A stretch of 10,017 nt of DNA from an uncultured Eubacteriales bacterium (GCA_934378025.1 CAKRPM010000030.1:1-10017); one strand, 5' to 3'. Counted from the stretch's first letter, positions 1 to 7,703 are shown. The notes: a model not told the origin generated them from the sequence alone. Made by a program: numbers and translations.

Positions 1-234
1 TTGTATACCAACGGCGCTTCTCCCTCCAATAATTGCGTGGTACCCGATCTCAACGGCCTGACCTTGGCAAACGCCAAGCGGGAGCTGGAGGATATGGGAT
101 TGAACATCCGCGTGACCGGCAATACCAATGCGGGCAGCGTTGTGTGTATGCAAGAGCCGGTTGCCGGCAGTAAAGCAGCCGGCGGCAGTATTGTAACCGT
201 TAAACTGAAAAGTTACAGCAATGTGGCAGATTGA
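1..234 (+). CDS. C-terminal PASTA domain of a class B penicillin-binding protein (SpoVD/FtsI type), 5' truncated
   Basis: Frame 1 is open from the first base of the window and ends at TGA 232-234, giving 77 residues, so the gene starts upstream. The visible part is one PASTA domain at about residues 13-70. It opens with VVPDLNGLTLANAKRELEDM and has the usual later G-x-V-x-x-Q-x-P-x-x-G-x-x-x-x-x-G pattern (GSVVCMQEPVAGSKAAGG). It ends in a short polar tail, so this is the last domain of the protein. PASTA domains at this end occur on class B PBPs (SpoVD, PBP2B) and on Ser/Thr kinases. The position immediately upstream of murE in a dcw cluster points to the spoVD/pbpB transpeptidase, which cross-links peptidoglycan outside the membrane together with the SEDS polymerase encoded downstream. 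The transpeptidase domain and its SxxK serine are outside the window, so SpoVD versus vegetative FtsI cannot be decided. Confidence 0.85.
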   Translation: MYTNGASPSNNCVVPDLNGLTLANAKRELEDMGLNIRVTGNTNAGSVVCMQEPVAGSKAAGGSIVTVKLKSYSNVAD

Positions 235-236
235 TG

Positions 237-243
237 GAAAGGA
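237..243 (+). promoter_or_regulatory. Ribosome binding site that fixes the murE start
   Basis: GAAAGGA lies 5 nt before ATG 249. The upstream in-frame alternatives, TTG 231 and ATG 234, have no Shine-Dalgarno-like sequence in front of them. ATG 234 would overlap the preceding stop by one base. The protein from 249 begins MKVKDLL, which resembles usual MurE N-termini, so 249 is preferred. Confidence 0.7.
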
Positions 244-248
244 AAGTT

Positions 249-1706
249 ATGAAAGTAAAAGATCTCTTAGACGGTGTAAAAGCGATTTTAACCGATAAAA
301 ATTTACTGGATAAGGACATCGCGTCTTTGTGCTTTGATTCGCGCAAGGTGGAAAAAGGCTCTATGTTTTTCTGCATCCCGGGCGAGCGCATGGACGGTCA
401 TGCCTTTGCGCCGAAGGCGGCGGAAATGGGCGCGGCGGTCATTGTGGCCGAGCATGTGACCACGGCGCCGCTGCCGCATATTTTGGTGGACGACGCACGG
501 CGGGCAATGTTTTACATCTGCGCCAATTTTTACGGGCATCCCGAGCGCGATTTAAAACTGATCGGCGTGACGGGTACCAACGGCAAAACCAGCACAACCT
601 CCTTTATTAAGGAATTGTTGGACGCCTTTGGAAAAAAGACCGGCCTGATGGGTACGGTGTGCAACATGATCGGCGATGAAAAACTGCCCAGCGGTTTTAC
701 AACGCCGGAACCCAAAGCGCTTTTTACGTTGCTCTCAAAAATGAAAGCGCAGGGCGTCGAATACGTGGTGATGGAAATTTCTTCGCATGCCCTGGCGCAG
801 CATCGGGTTTGCGGCCTGACGTTCGAGGTGGGCGTTTTTTCCAATTTAACGCAAGATCATTTGGATTTTCACGGTACGCTTGAAAACTATAAAAATGCAA
901 AACGCAAGCTGTTTTTGCAAAGCAAAACCTGCGTGCTGAATATCGATGATCCGGTGGGTGCGGAATTTGCCGCCGATCAAAAGCCGGGCGTGCGGTATTT
1001 AACCTATTCGGCCAAAAAAGATACGGCGGATATTGTGGCCAAGAACATCAAGCTTTCCTCCGATGGCGTGGACTTTTTGCTGCTGACAGCGGGGCAGCTT
1101 AATCGTGTTCATGTCGGTACGCCGGGCAAATTCACCGTGTACAATGCGACGGCGGCCGTGGGCGCTTTGTATGCCGCAGGATTTGATTTTTCCGAAATTA
1201 CGGCGGCTTTGGGCGCGCTGCGAAGCGTTGACGGGCGGGCACAGATTGTGCCGACCGATCGGGATTTTACCGTTATGATTGATTATGCGCATACGCCCGA
1301 CGCACTGGAAAATATTTTGAATACGGTGAGAAGCTATGCAAAAGGTCGGGTGATTACACTGTTCGGCTGCGGCGGCGATCGGGACAAAACCAAGCGTCCG
1401 ATTATGGGGCATATTGCCGCAAAGCTGTCCGATGTGGTCATCGTGACCTCCGACAATCCGCGTACCGAGGATCCCGGGGCGATCATTGAGGATATTTTGC
1501 CCGGTGTAATCGCGGAGAAAAAGCCTTATACGGTGATTGAAAACCGCAAAGAGGCCATTGCCTTTGCTTTAAAAAATGCAAGGCGGGACGATATCGTTTT
1601 GCTGGCGGGCAAAGGGCATGAAAAGTATCAAATTCTGGCGGAAGGCAAAATTGACTTTGATGAACAGGCCATTGTTCTTTCGCTTTTAAAGGATATGAAA
1701 TCATGA
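249..1706 (+). CDS. murE: UDP-N-acetylmuramoyl-tripeptide synthetase MurE, meso-diaminopimelate-adding
   Basis: A cytoplasmic ATP-dependent Mur ligase of 485 aa, normal for the family. It adds the third stem residue to UDP-MurNAc-L-Ala-D-Glu. The N-terminal UDP-binding domain has the SRKVEKGSMFFCIPGE block and DGHAF. The P-loop GTNGKT is at about residues 109-114. TTPEP follows it, and the lysine of NAKRKLF (about K218) aligns with the carbamylated lysine of MurE. The C-terminal domain has DYAHTPD and then DNPRTEDP with D402-N403-P404-R405. DNPR is the established signature for meso-diaminopimelate; lysine-adding enzymes differ at this motif. The start at ATG 249 is chosen from its Shine-Dalgarno; starts at 231 or 234 would add 5 to 6 residues. 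The gene begins 14 nt after the PBP stop and its TGA overlaps the murF ATG by 4 nt, so translational coupling is likely. Confidence 0.97.
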   Translation: MKVKDLLDGVKAILTDKNLLDKDIASLCFDSRKVEKGSMFFCIPGERMDGHAFAPKAAEMGAAVIVAEHVTTAPLPHILVDDARRAMFYICANFYGHPERDLKLIGVTGTNGKTSTTSFIKELLDAFGKKTGLMGTVCNMIGDEKLPSGFTTPEPKALFTLLSKMKAQGVEYVVMEISSHALAQHRVCGLTFEVGVFSNLTQDHLDFHGTLENYKNAKRKLFLQSKTCVLNIDDPVGAEFAADQKPGVRYLTYSAKKDTADIVAKNIKLSSDGVDFLLLTAGQLNRVHVGTPGKFTVYNATAAVGALYAAGFDFSEITAALGALRSVDGRAQIVPTDRDFTVMIDYAHTPDALENILNTVRSYAKGRVITLFGCGGDRDKTKRPIMGHIAAKLSDVVIVTSDNPRTEDPGAIIEDILPGVIAEKKPYTVIENRKEAIAFALKNARRDDIVLLAGKGHEKYQILAEGKIDFDEQAIVLSLLKDMKS

Positions 1707-3052
1707 AACTGAGCGCATTTGAAATTGCCGACGCCCTGCATGCAGAGCGCCCGTGCGTCAATACGGAAATTGACGAAATTACCACTGATTCCCGCACCGT
1801 GGGGGAACATACGCTTTTTGCCGCGCTCGCGGGGGAAAGGTTTGACGGGCACGATTTTATACCGTCGCTGGACGATCAATTTCAGCAGATTGTGTTTTTA
1901 ACCGATCGGCCGATCCAAACCAAAAATGCCGTGATTGTCTGCGGGGATGTCTTGCAGGCGCTGGCGGATATCGCCGCGCTGCATTTGCAGCATCTTTCGC
2001 TGTTAAAGGTGGCGGTGACCGGCAGCGTCGGAAAAACCACGACCAAGGAAATGATTGCAAGCGTGCTGTCGGCGCACTTTGTCGTTCAGAAATCGCTGGC
2101 CAATCGGAATAATGAGCTGGGTATGCCGCTGACGGCGTTTTCCGTGACGGAACAGCATACGGCCGCCGTGTTTGAAATGGGCATGCGCGGCAGGGGACAG
2201 ATTGATTTTCTGGCGCGGCGTGTTCGGCCGGATATCGGTGTGATCACCAATATCGGTACCTCGCACATGGAACTGCTCGGCTCGCGCGAAAATATTTGCA
2301 AAGCCAAGATGGAGCTGGCGGACTGTCTGTCCGAAAAAGGCGTGCTGCTGCTCAACGGCGATGAACCGCTGCTGCGCAGTGCGGCAAAGGACTGCAGCTG
2401 TCAGGTGCGGTTTTTCGGCCTTGACGCGGCATGCGATTACCGTGCCGAAGCTATTGAAAATACCCGATTCGGCACGCGATTTACCCTTTGGTATCGCGAA
2501 AAAAGCATCTCGGTTTTTCTGCCGGTGACGGGAGAGCATAATGTGTATAATGCGCTGGCGGCTTTCGCCGTGGCCTATGAGGCGGGGATGGATCCCGCTC
2601 AAATCGTTTCAAAGCTTTCTTCTTATCACGACGGCGGGTTGCGCCAAAGCATTTACGAAGAGGGGGGACTGCTGTTCTTTGATGACAGCTATAATGCTTC
2701 GCCCGAGTCCATGCGCGCGGCACTGAGTGTGATGCGCCTGTATCCCAACCGCAAAGTGGCGGTATTGTCGGATATGCTGGAGCTGGGGGAGGCGTCGGAG
2801 ACGGCACACCGTGAGGTGGGCAGCTATGCCCGCCGGTCGGGGGTGGACGAACTGATCTGCTTCGGAACGCTCAGTGCTCAAACGGCGCAAGGTTTCGGCG
2901 CGGGCGCGCACTTCTTTGACAATCGGGCGGCGGCGCTTGAATACCTGTTGAAAAATGTGCATAAAGATGATATGATATTATTTAAAGGATCGCATGCGAT
3001 GGCGTGTGATAAATTGTTGCATGATTTTAAAAAAAGGTGGATGGAGCATTGA
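1703..3052 (+). CDS. murF: UDP-MurNAc-tripeptide:D-Ala-D-Ala ligase MurF
   Basis: 449 aa, the usual length for MurF. It attaches the D-Ala-D-Ala dipeptide to UDP-MurNAc-tripeptide in the cytoplasm and so completes the pentapeptide. The N-terminal domain has TTDSRTV and GERFDGHDFI, the shared Mur-ligase substrate block. The P-loop GSVGKTT is at residues 107-113, followed by TKE. Further along are NRNNELGMPLT, typical of MurF, and NIGTSHMELLGS. The DDSYNASP block at residues 327-334 is the family's DSYNANP motif with one Asn changed to Ser. The C-terminus carries LSDMLELGE and the FKGS motif. AAAGGA lies 9 nt before ATG 1703. The gene overlaps the murE stop by 4 nt (ATGA), and its own stop overlaps the preferred mraY start by 4 nt. 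The partner genes ddl and murD are not in the window. Confidence 0.97.
   Translation: MKLSAFEIADALHAERPCVNTEIDEITTDSRTVGEHTLFAALAGERFDGHDFIPSLDDQFQQIVFLTDRPIQTKNAVIVCGDVLQALADIAALHLQHLSLLKVAVTGSVGKTTTKEMIASVLSAHFVVQKSLANRNNELGMPLTAFSVTEQHTAAVFEMGMRGRGQIDFLARRVRPDIGVITNIGTSHMELLGSRENICKAKMELADCLSEKGVLLLNGDEPLLRSAAKDCSCQVRFFGLDAACDYRAEAIENTRFGTRFTLWYREKSISVFLPVTGEHNVYNALAAFAVAYEAGMDPAQIVSKLSSYHDGGLRQSIYEEGGLLFFDDSYNASPESMRAALSVMRLYPNRKVAVLSDMLELGEASETAHREVGSYARRSGVDELICFGTLSAQTAQGFGAGAHFFDNRAAALEYLLKNVHKDDMILFKGSHAMACDKLLHDFKKRWMEH
3034..3040 (+). promoter_or_regulatory. Ribosome binding site that decides the mraY start
   Basis: AAGGTGG sits inside the end of murF and 8 nt before TTG 3049. The other candidate, GTG 3037, lies within this Shine-Dalgarno-like sequence and has only an A-rich run upstream. 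This favours TTG 3049 as the mraY start, overlapping the murF stop in a TTGA arrangement. Confidence 0.6.
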
Positions 3053-4068
3053 GTATCTTGAAATTGGCGGCGGCCACGGTATTGACATTTATTTTTACGC
3101 TTTTGATCGCCCCTTGGGTGCTGTCCATGCTGCGTCGGCGGCATGCTTCGCAGCATATTTTGGAGATCGGCCCCAAATGGCATGAAACCAAAGAGGGTAC
3201 GCCGACGATGGGCGGCATTATGTTTATCATTCCCATGACGTTGGTATGGCTGATTTTGGGGGCGCAGAATATTTTGCGCGGCGATTATCGATTGCTGTTT
3301 GCCGTTGTGTTCGCGCTGCTTTGCGGGCTGATCGGCTTTTTGGACGACAGTGTGAAAATCTTTAAAGCCCGTAATAAAGGCCTCACCGTGCGGCAAAAAA
3401 CGATGCTGCTGATGGTCATTATCGCGCTGTATCTGGGCGCAATGTACGCAATGGATTATATTAAGGACAGCGTGTTTATTCCTTTTGTGAATTACCGGCT
3501 GCCCCTTTGGATATTCTATTTTGTAGTGATGTTGCCGCTTTCCTTTTTCTTTGTCAATGCGGTGAATTTGACGGACGGATTGGACGGCTTGGTGACAAGC
3601 GTCAGTATTCCGTATGCCCTGTGCTTTACCGTGATTGCCTTTTTGCTGCATACCGCTTCGACCCCGTTTGATGGCATGGGGATGTTTTCCGCGGCCATCA
3701 TCGGCGGCTTGCTTGCTTTTTTGATTTATAACTTTTATCCCGCGAAGGTCTTTATGGGCGATACGGGATCACTTTTCCTGGGCGGCTGCGTCGTTGCGTT
3801 GGCATTTTCGTATGATATGCCGATTTTGCTGCTGACGGCGGGCATCGTTTATCTGATCGAGGGTGCCAGTGTTATTTTGCAGGTCGGTTATTTTAAGCTC
3901 AGTCACGGCAAACGCCTCTTTCGTATGGCTCCCATTCATCACCATTTTGAAATGGGCGGGAAGAGCGAGGTGCAAATTGTGCGTATGATGACGATTATTT
4001 CCGTCATCGGCGCGCTGGTTTCCGTTTTGGCGGTGCTCTTCTATAAGAGCGGATATCTATTTTTGTAG
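3049..4068 (+). CDS. mraY: Phospho-N-acetylmuramoyl-pentapeptide transferase MraY
   Basis: A polytopic membrane enzyme of 339 aa from the TTG start, or 343 aa from GTG 3037. It transfers phospho-MurNAc-pentapeptide from UDP to undecaprenyl phosphate to make lipid I on the cytoplasmic face. The diagnostic motifs are all present: GTPTMGG after the first membrane segment, the FLDDSVK aspartate pair at D99/D100, NLTDGLDGL at residues 173-181, FMGDTGS with D238, and PIHHHFEMGG with H297-H299. Hydrophobic segments throughout fit the family's ten transmembrane helices. These residues include the established active-site aspartates and the histidine loop. The gene is coupled to murF by a 4-nt overlap. 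In many dcw clusters murD comes next, but here ftsW begins 18 nt after the mraY stop. Confidence 0.96.
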   Translation: MSILKLAAATVLTFIFTLLIAPWVLSMLRRRHASQHILEIGPKWHETKEGTPTMGGIMFIIPMTLVWLILGAQNILRGDYRLLFAVVFALLCGLIGFLDDSVKIFKARNKGLTVRQKTMLLMVIIALYLGAMYAMDYIKDSVFIPFVNYRLPLWIFYFVVMLPLSFFFVNAVNLTDGLDGLVTSVSIPYALCFTVIAFLLHTASTPFDGMGMFSAAIIGGLLAFLIYNFYPAKVFMGDTGSLFLGGCVVALAFSYDMPILLLTAGIVYLIEGASVILQVGYFKLSHGKRLFRMAPIHHHFEMGGKSEVQIVRMMTIISVIGALVSVLAVLFYKSGYLFL

Positions 4069-4086
4069 AAAGGAACGAGAGGGCAC

Positions 4087-5259
4087 ATGGCGTTTGGCAA
4101 AACCAAAAAGCGCGCGGCGGAAAAGCCGCCCGTAAAACAAAAAAAACGCATGAATATGGGCAGTATCGATCTGCCGTTTTTGATTTTGGTATTTTGCCTG
4201 TTGGGATTCGGACTGGTGATGGTTTGTTCGGCCAGCTATGTCAGCGCTTATTATCGTTACGGCGACAGCTTCTATTTTATTAAACGCCAGGCCATTTGGG
4301 CGTTGGTCGGCATTGCCGCCATGTTCTTTTTTGCTTTTGTGGATTACCGCCGCATTAAAAAATATGTGCATATTATTTTGATCATCGCGCTGGTGATGGT
4401 GATTTTGGTGCTGATTCCGAAAATCGGCATTGATGTAAACGGCGCCCGCCGCTGGTTGGGCATCGGCCCTGTGCGCGTGCAGCCTTCGGAAATTGCCAAA
4501 CTTGCGGTGATCGTCTTTTTGGCTTCTTATATTTCCGCCAATCAGGAAAAAATGGGCAAATTTAAACAAGGCCTTTTGCCCGCGCTTGCGGTGCTGATGG
4601 TTTTTGTCGGCCTGGTATTGGTGGAAACGCACTTTTCGGGCGCCATTTTGATTATGTCCGTGGGCGTGATCATGCTGTTTATCGGCGGCGCAAGTATTAA
4701 AACGCTGGGCGGTTTCGGCCTGGCGGGTGTGTCGGGTTTGGCGTTTTTGATTTTGTGCACCGATTACGCCACCAGCCGTGTGACCACTTGGCTGCATCCG
4801 TTTGACGATCCGAAGGGTTCGGGCTTTCAGGTGGTGCAGTCGCTGTACGCCATCGGTTCGGGTGGTTTGCTCGGACTCGGGCTGGGGCAGTCCCGGCAAA
4901 AACATTTGTATATTCCCGAACCGCAAAATGACTATATTTTTTCCATCACCTGTGAGGAGCTCGGCTTTATCGGGGCGTTGGTGGTCATTTTGCTGTTTGT
5001 GCTACTGATATGGCGCGGCTTTACCATCGCATTTCATACGCAGGATGTTTTCGGTTCCATGCTGGTCATCGGTATTACCTCTCATGTGGCGGTGCAGACG
5101 ATCTTGAATATTGCCGTTGTTACCAATGCCATTCCCAGTACCGGGATCGGCTTGCCGTTTTTCAGTTACGGCGGTACGGCGCTTTCAATATTGATGGTGG
5201 AAATGGGAATTGTTTTATCCGTTTCCAGATACAGCAGCTTGGATAAAGATCAACCGTAA
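4087..5259 (+). CDS. ftsW: SEDS-family peptidoglycan glycosyltransferase FtsW/SpoVE
   Basis: 390 aa integral membrane protein of the SEDS family, which polymerises lipid II at the septum with a class B PBP partner. A basic cytoplasmic N-terminus of about 25 residues precedes the first hydrophobic segment (IDLPFLILVF), and about ten membrane segments follow. Family motifs are RRWLGIGP, QPSEIAKL (residues 132-139), and the large-loop block HPFDDPKGSGFQVVQS. In that block D241, directly before Pro, aligns by pattern with the catalytic aspartate of FtsW/RodA. Next come AIGSGG, LPE-like IPEPQNDYIFS and PFFSYGG (about 357-363). Residues 180-185 read ETHFSG where many SEDS proteins have a QPDLGT-type motif. 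The starting ATG has AAAGGA and GAGAGGG upstream. The SpoVD-like PBP gene at the start of the operon is the likely partner. Whether its main role is vegetative division (FtsW) or sporulation (SpoVE) cannot be told from sequence alone. Confidence 0.93.
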   Translation: MAFGKTKKRAAEKPPVKQKKRMNMGSIDLPFLILVFCLLGFGLVMVCSASYVSAYYRYGDSFYFIKRQAIWALVGIAAMFFFAFVDYRRIKKYVHIILIIALVMVILVLIPKIGIDVNGARRWLGIGPVRVQPSEIAKLAVIVFLASYISANQEKMGKFKQGLLPALAVLMVFVGLVLVETHFSGAILIMSVGVIMLFIGGASIKTLGGFGLAGVSGLAFLILCTDYATSRVTTWLHPFDDPKGSGFQVVQSLYAIGSGGLLGLGLGQSRQKHLYIPEPQNDYIFSITCEELGFIGALVVILLFVLLIWRGFTIAFHTQDVFGSMLVIGITSHVAVQTILNIAVVTNAIPSTGIGLPFFSYGGTALSILMVEMGIVLSVSRYSSLDKDQP

Positions 5260-5274
5260 AGGGGAGGAAAAACC

Positions 5275-6384
5275 GTGAAAATCGTATTTGCGGGCGGCGG
5301 TACGGCCGGGCATATCAACCCGGCGCTGGCCATTGCGCAAACCGTGAAGGAAAAAAATCCACATGCCGAAATTTTGTTTATCGGCAATCAAAATTCCATG
5401 GAGGAAAAGCTGGTTCGGCATGCGGGCTTTGAAATTAAATTTATAAAAATATTGGGACTGAATCGAAAAAATCCGCTGAAAAACATCCAAACCATGCGTC
5501 TGTTTTTCAAAGCGGTGCAGGACGCCAAACAAATGTTGAAGGACTTTGCCCCCGATCTTGCGGTCGGGACGGGCGGATATGTCAGCGCGCCGGTGCTTTT
5601 TGCGGCGACAAAGCTTGGGATTCCCACCTGTATTCACGAGCAAAACGCCTATCCCGGTGTGACCAGTAAAATGCTGGCGCGTCGGGTGGACAAAGTGTTT
5701 ATCAGTTTTGAAAACAGCGCGCCGCGGTTTCACGATCAAAGCAAGCTGGTTTTGACGGGTAACCCCCTGCGTACCGAATTTCAAAATGCCGATCGGGCGC
5801 AGAGCCGAAAAACATTGGGGCTTTCCGAGGAGGATTTTTACGTTTTGTCTTTCGGCGGCAGTCTCGGTGCGACCGCATTGAACAAAGCCATGTGCGGCGT
5901 GCTGGAGAAAAATGCGAAAACGCATGATTTTTGCCAGTGCCACGCAATGGGTAAACTCGGGTGCGATTGGATGCCGCAAGCGCTTTTGCAGGGCGGCGTG
6001 GATATCCAAAAGGCCGATAAATGGATTACGGTAAAAGATTTTATTTATGATATGTCTTGTCAAATGGCGGCGGCGGACGTTGTAATTTGCCGTTCGGGCG
6101 CCATTACGCTGGGCGAGGTCATGGCGCAGGGCAAACCCGCGGTGCTGATTCCCTCGCCGAATGTAACGCATAATCATCAGTACTATAACGCCATGTCGCT
6201 GGTGGAGCGCGATGCGGCGCTGCTGCTGGAGGAAAAGGATCTTTCTTCCGAGCGGCTGTACGATATGCTTCTTTCGCTGAAAAACGATCCTCAAAGACGG
6301 CGGCAGTTGAGTGCAAATGCCAAGAAAATGGCACTGCCTACGGCGGCGCAAACCATATATGAAGAAATGATGAGCCTTTTGTAG
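5275..6384 (+). CDS. murG: Lipid II synthase MurG (UDP-GlcNAc:lipid I N-acetylglucosaminyltransferase)
   Basis: 369 aa peripheral membrane glycosyltransferase of the GT-B fold. It adds GlcNAc to lipid I on the inner membrane face and makes lipid II. It starts at GTG 5275, 7 nt after a strong GGGGAGG site. The N-terminal glycine loop is GGGTAGHINPALAIA, with Ala in place of the second Gly of the usual GGTGGH. Further family motifs are GTGGYVSAPV, HEQNAYPG (residues 121-128), LTGNPLR, FGGSLGA (193-199), and the donor-binding RSGAITLGE (273-281) followed by PSPNVTHNHQ. Asn/Gln residues around Q302 fit the UDP-GlcNAc site. It lies 15 nt after ftsW. A 62-nt gap then separates it from murA, the longest gap inside the upstream operon. 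Confidence 0.96.
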   Translation: MKIVFAGGGTAGHINPALAIAQTVKEKNPHAEILFIGNQNSMEEKLVRHAGFEIKFIKILGLNRKNPLKNIQTMRLFFKAVQDAKQMLKDFAPDLAVGTGGYVSAPVLFAATKLGIPTCIHEQNAYPGVTSKMLARRVDKVFISFENSAPRFHDQSKLVLTGNPLRTEFQNADRAQSRKTLGLSEEDFYVLSFGGSLGATALNKAMCGVLEKNAKTHDFCQCHAMGKLGCDWMPQALLQGGVDIQKADKWITVKDFIYDMSCQMAAADVVICRSGAITLGEVMAQGKPAVLIPSPNVTHNHQYYNAMSLVERDAALLLEEKDLSSERLYDMLLSLKNDPQRRRQLSANAKKMALPTAAQTIYEEMMSLL

Positions 6385-6446
6385 GCGGCACACCTTTTCC
6401 CGATTCTGCATAGGATGAAGAAAAGTCTTATGAAAGAGGGAAGGGT

Positions 6447-7703
6447 ATGGTTTACGGGATCAAGGGCGGTACGCCTCTGCGCGGCACGGTGCGTTTGCAA
6501 GGCGCAAAAAACAGTGTGTTGCCGATATTGGCCGCAAGCCTGTTGTGTACGGACGGTCGGGTGCGGCTGGAAAATTGCCCGTCGCTGGAGGATGTTCAAC
6601 TGAGCCAACAGATTTTGGAGAGTTTGGGCTGTCGGGTGGCGCGAAAAGACGATACTTTGGAAATCCATACCGACGGTCGCATCGGTGCCGCGCTTGACGA
6701 GCGTCAATGCGCCGGCATGCGTTCCTCTGTTTTGTTTTTGGGACCGCTGCTGGCTTCGGCGGGACGGGCGGAGCTTTTTTTGCCGGGCGGCTGTCTGCTG
6801 GGCGATCGTCCCGTGAATTTACATATTGACGCATTGCGCCGTATGGGCGCGAATATTCGGCTGTCGGACAATAAAATCCTGGCCGAAGCACCCGACGGGC
6901 TGGTCGGGCGGGAAATTGTATTGCCGTTTCCGAGCGTGGGCGCCACGGAAAATATTATGATGGCGGCTGCCTTGGCACGCGGCGCTACGAGAATTATCGG
7001 CGCGGCCGCCGAACCCGAAATTGAGGATTTGGCGGATTTCATCCGTAAAATGGGCGGTGTTGTACGCAAGGACGGCAATTTGGTGGAAGTGTTCGGCGTG
7101 CCCTCTCTGCACGGCTGCACCAAACGCATCATTCCCGATCGGATTGCCGGGTTTACCTATCTGGCGGCGGCACTGGCCACCGACGGACGGATTACGGTGC
7201 AGGGATGCGAATTTGATCACATGCGCGCCATGTTGGATTTTTTGTCGTTGGCGGGCGGTGCCGTGGAGGTGCGCGGCAATGATATTACCGTCTATCGGGC
7301 GGGGCCGTGCCTGTTGCCGGTCAAGGGCTGCATGACTGCGCCCTACCCCGGATTTCCGACGGATGCGGGGGCGATGGCCTTGGTGTTGATGTCCCTGGCG
7401 GGCGGGGTGAGTTCCCTGCATGAGGGCGTGTTTTCCGATCGTTTTGCCGTGGTGGAAGAGCTCAAAAAGCTCGGCGCCGACATTACACCGGGCGGTGCAA
7501 CGGCGTCGGTGCGCGGCGGAAAACTTTTCGGAGCAACCGTGCGTGCCACCGATCTGAGAGCGGGCGCGGCATTGGTTATCGCCGCACTGAGCGCCGAGGG
7601 AGAAAGCACGGTAACGGACAGCGGGCATATCCTGCGCGGATATGAACGTTTCGGAGAAATTTTACGCGCGCTGGGCGCGCAGATCACAGAAAGGAATTTG
7701 TAA
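6447..7703 (+). CDS. murA: UDP-N-acetylglucosamine 1-carboxyvinyltransferase MurA
   Basis: 418 aa cytoplasmic enzyme of the EPSP synthase/MurA fold. It transfers enolpyruvate from PEP to UDP-GlcNAc, the first committed step of peptidoglycan synthesis. The N-terminus has GAKNSVLPILAA with the conserved K21-N22 pair. PGGCLLGDRPVNLH places the catalytic cysteine at C116; because it is Cys and not Asp, the enzyme is predicted to be fosfomycin-sensitive at the target level. FPTD with D306 matches the conserved general-base aspartate. The C-terminus has RAGAALVIAAL and HILRGYE. The start ATG 6447 has GAGGG 6 nt upstream. Firmicutes often carry two MurA paralogues, and the window does not show whether another exists. 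The position between murG and ftsQ is notable, since B. subtilis has murB there. Its TAA directly abuts the ftsQ ATG. Confidence 0.95.
   Translation: MVYGIKGGTPLRGTVRLQGAKNSVLPILAASLLCTDGRVRLENCPSLEDVQLSQQILESLGCRVARKDDTLEIHTDGRIGAALDERQCAGMRSSVLFLGPLLASAGRAELFLPGGCLLGDRPVNLHIDALRRMGANIRLSDNKILAEAPDGLVGREIVLPFPSVGATENIMMAAALARGATRIIGAAAEPEIEDLADFIRKMGGVVRKDGNLVEVFGVPSLHGCTKRIIPDRIAGFTYLAAALATDGRITVQGCEFDHMRAMLDFLSLAGGAVEVRGNDITVYRAGPCLLPVKGCMTAPYPGFPTDAGAMALVLMSLAGGVSSLHEGVFSDRFAVVEELKKLGADITPGGATASVRGGKLFGATVRATDLRAGAALVIAALSAEGESTVTDSGHILRGYERFGEILRALGAQITERNL

Noticed and set aside
231..248. Upstream murE starts at TTG 231 or ATG 234
   Set aside because: No Shine-Dalgarno precedes them, while GAAAGGA is well placed for ATG 249 and the family N-terminus aligns there.
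4057..4926. 289-codon minus-strand open frame opposite ftsW
   Set aside because: Low-complexity His/Gln/Asn-rich translation fully opposite FtsW membrane segments, with no family motif. This is the expected antisense shadow of hydrophobic codons.
5215..6411. 398-codon open frame on the minus strand across murG
   Set aside because: It is antisense to a complete, motif-rich MurG. Its translation is rich in His, Arg and Gln without domain structure, which is the usual shadow of a coding strand.
6385..6446. Possible promoter in the murG-murA gap (TAGGAT at 6411-6416)
   Set aside because: No acceptable -35 element lies at 16-18 bp, and the -10 match is poor. The gap can be explained as a plain spacer.
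6415..6603. 62-codon + strand frame spanning the murG-murA gap into murA
   Set aside because: Mostly inside murA in another frame, with a Cys/Arg/Trp-rich translation. The start ATG 6415 has no good ribosome binding site, whereas ATG 6447 starts a full-length MurA.
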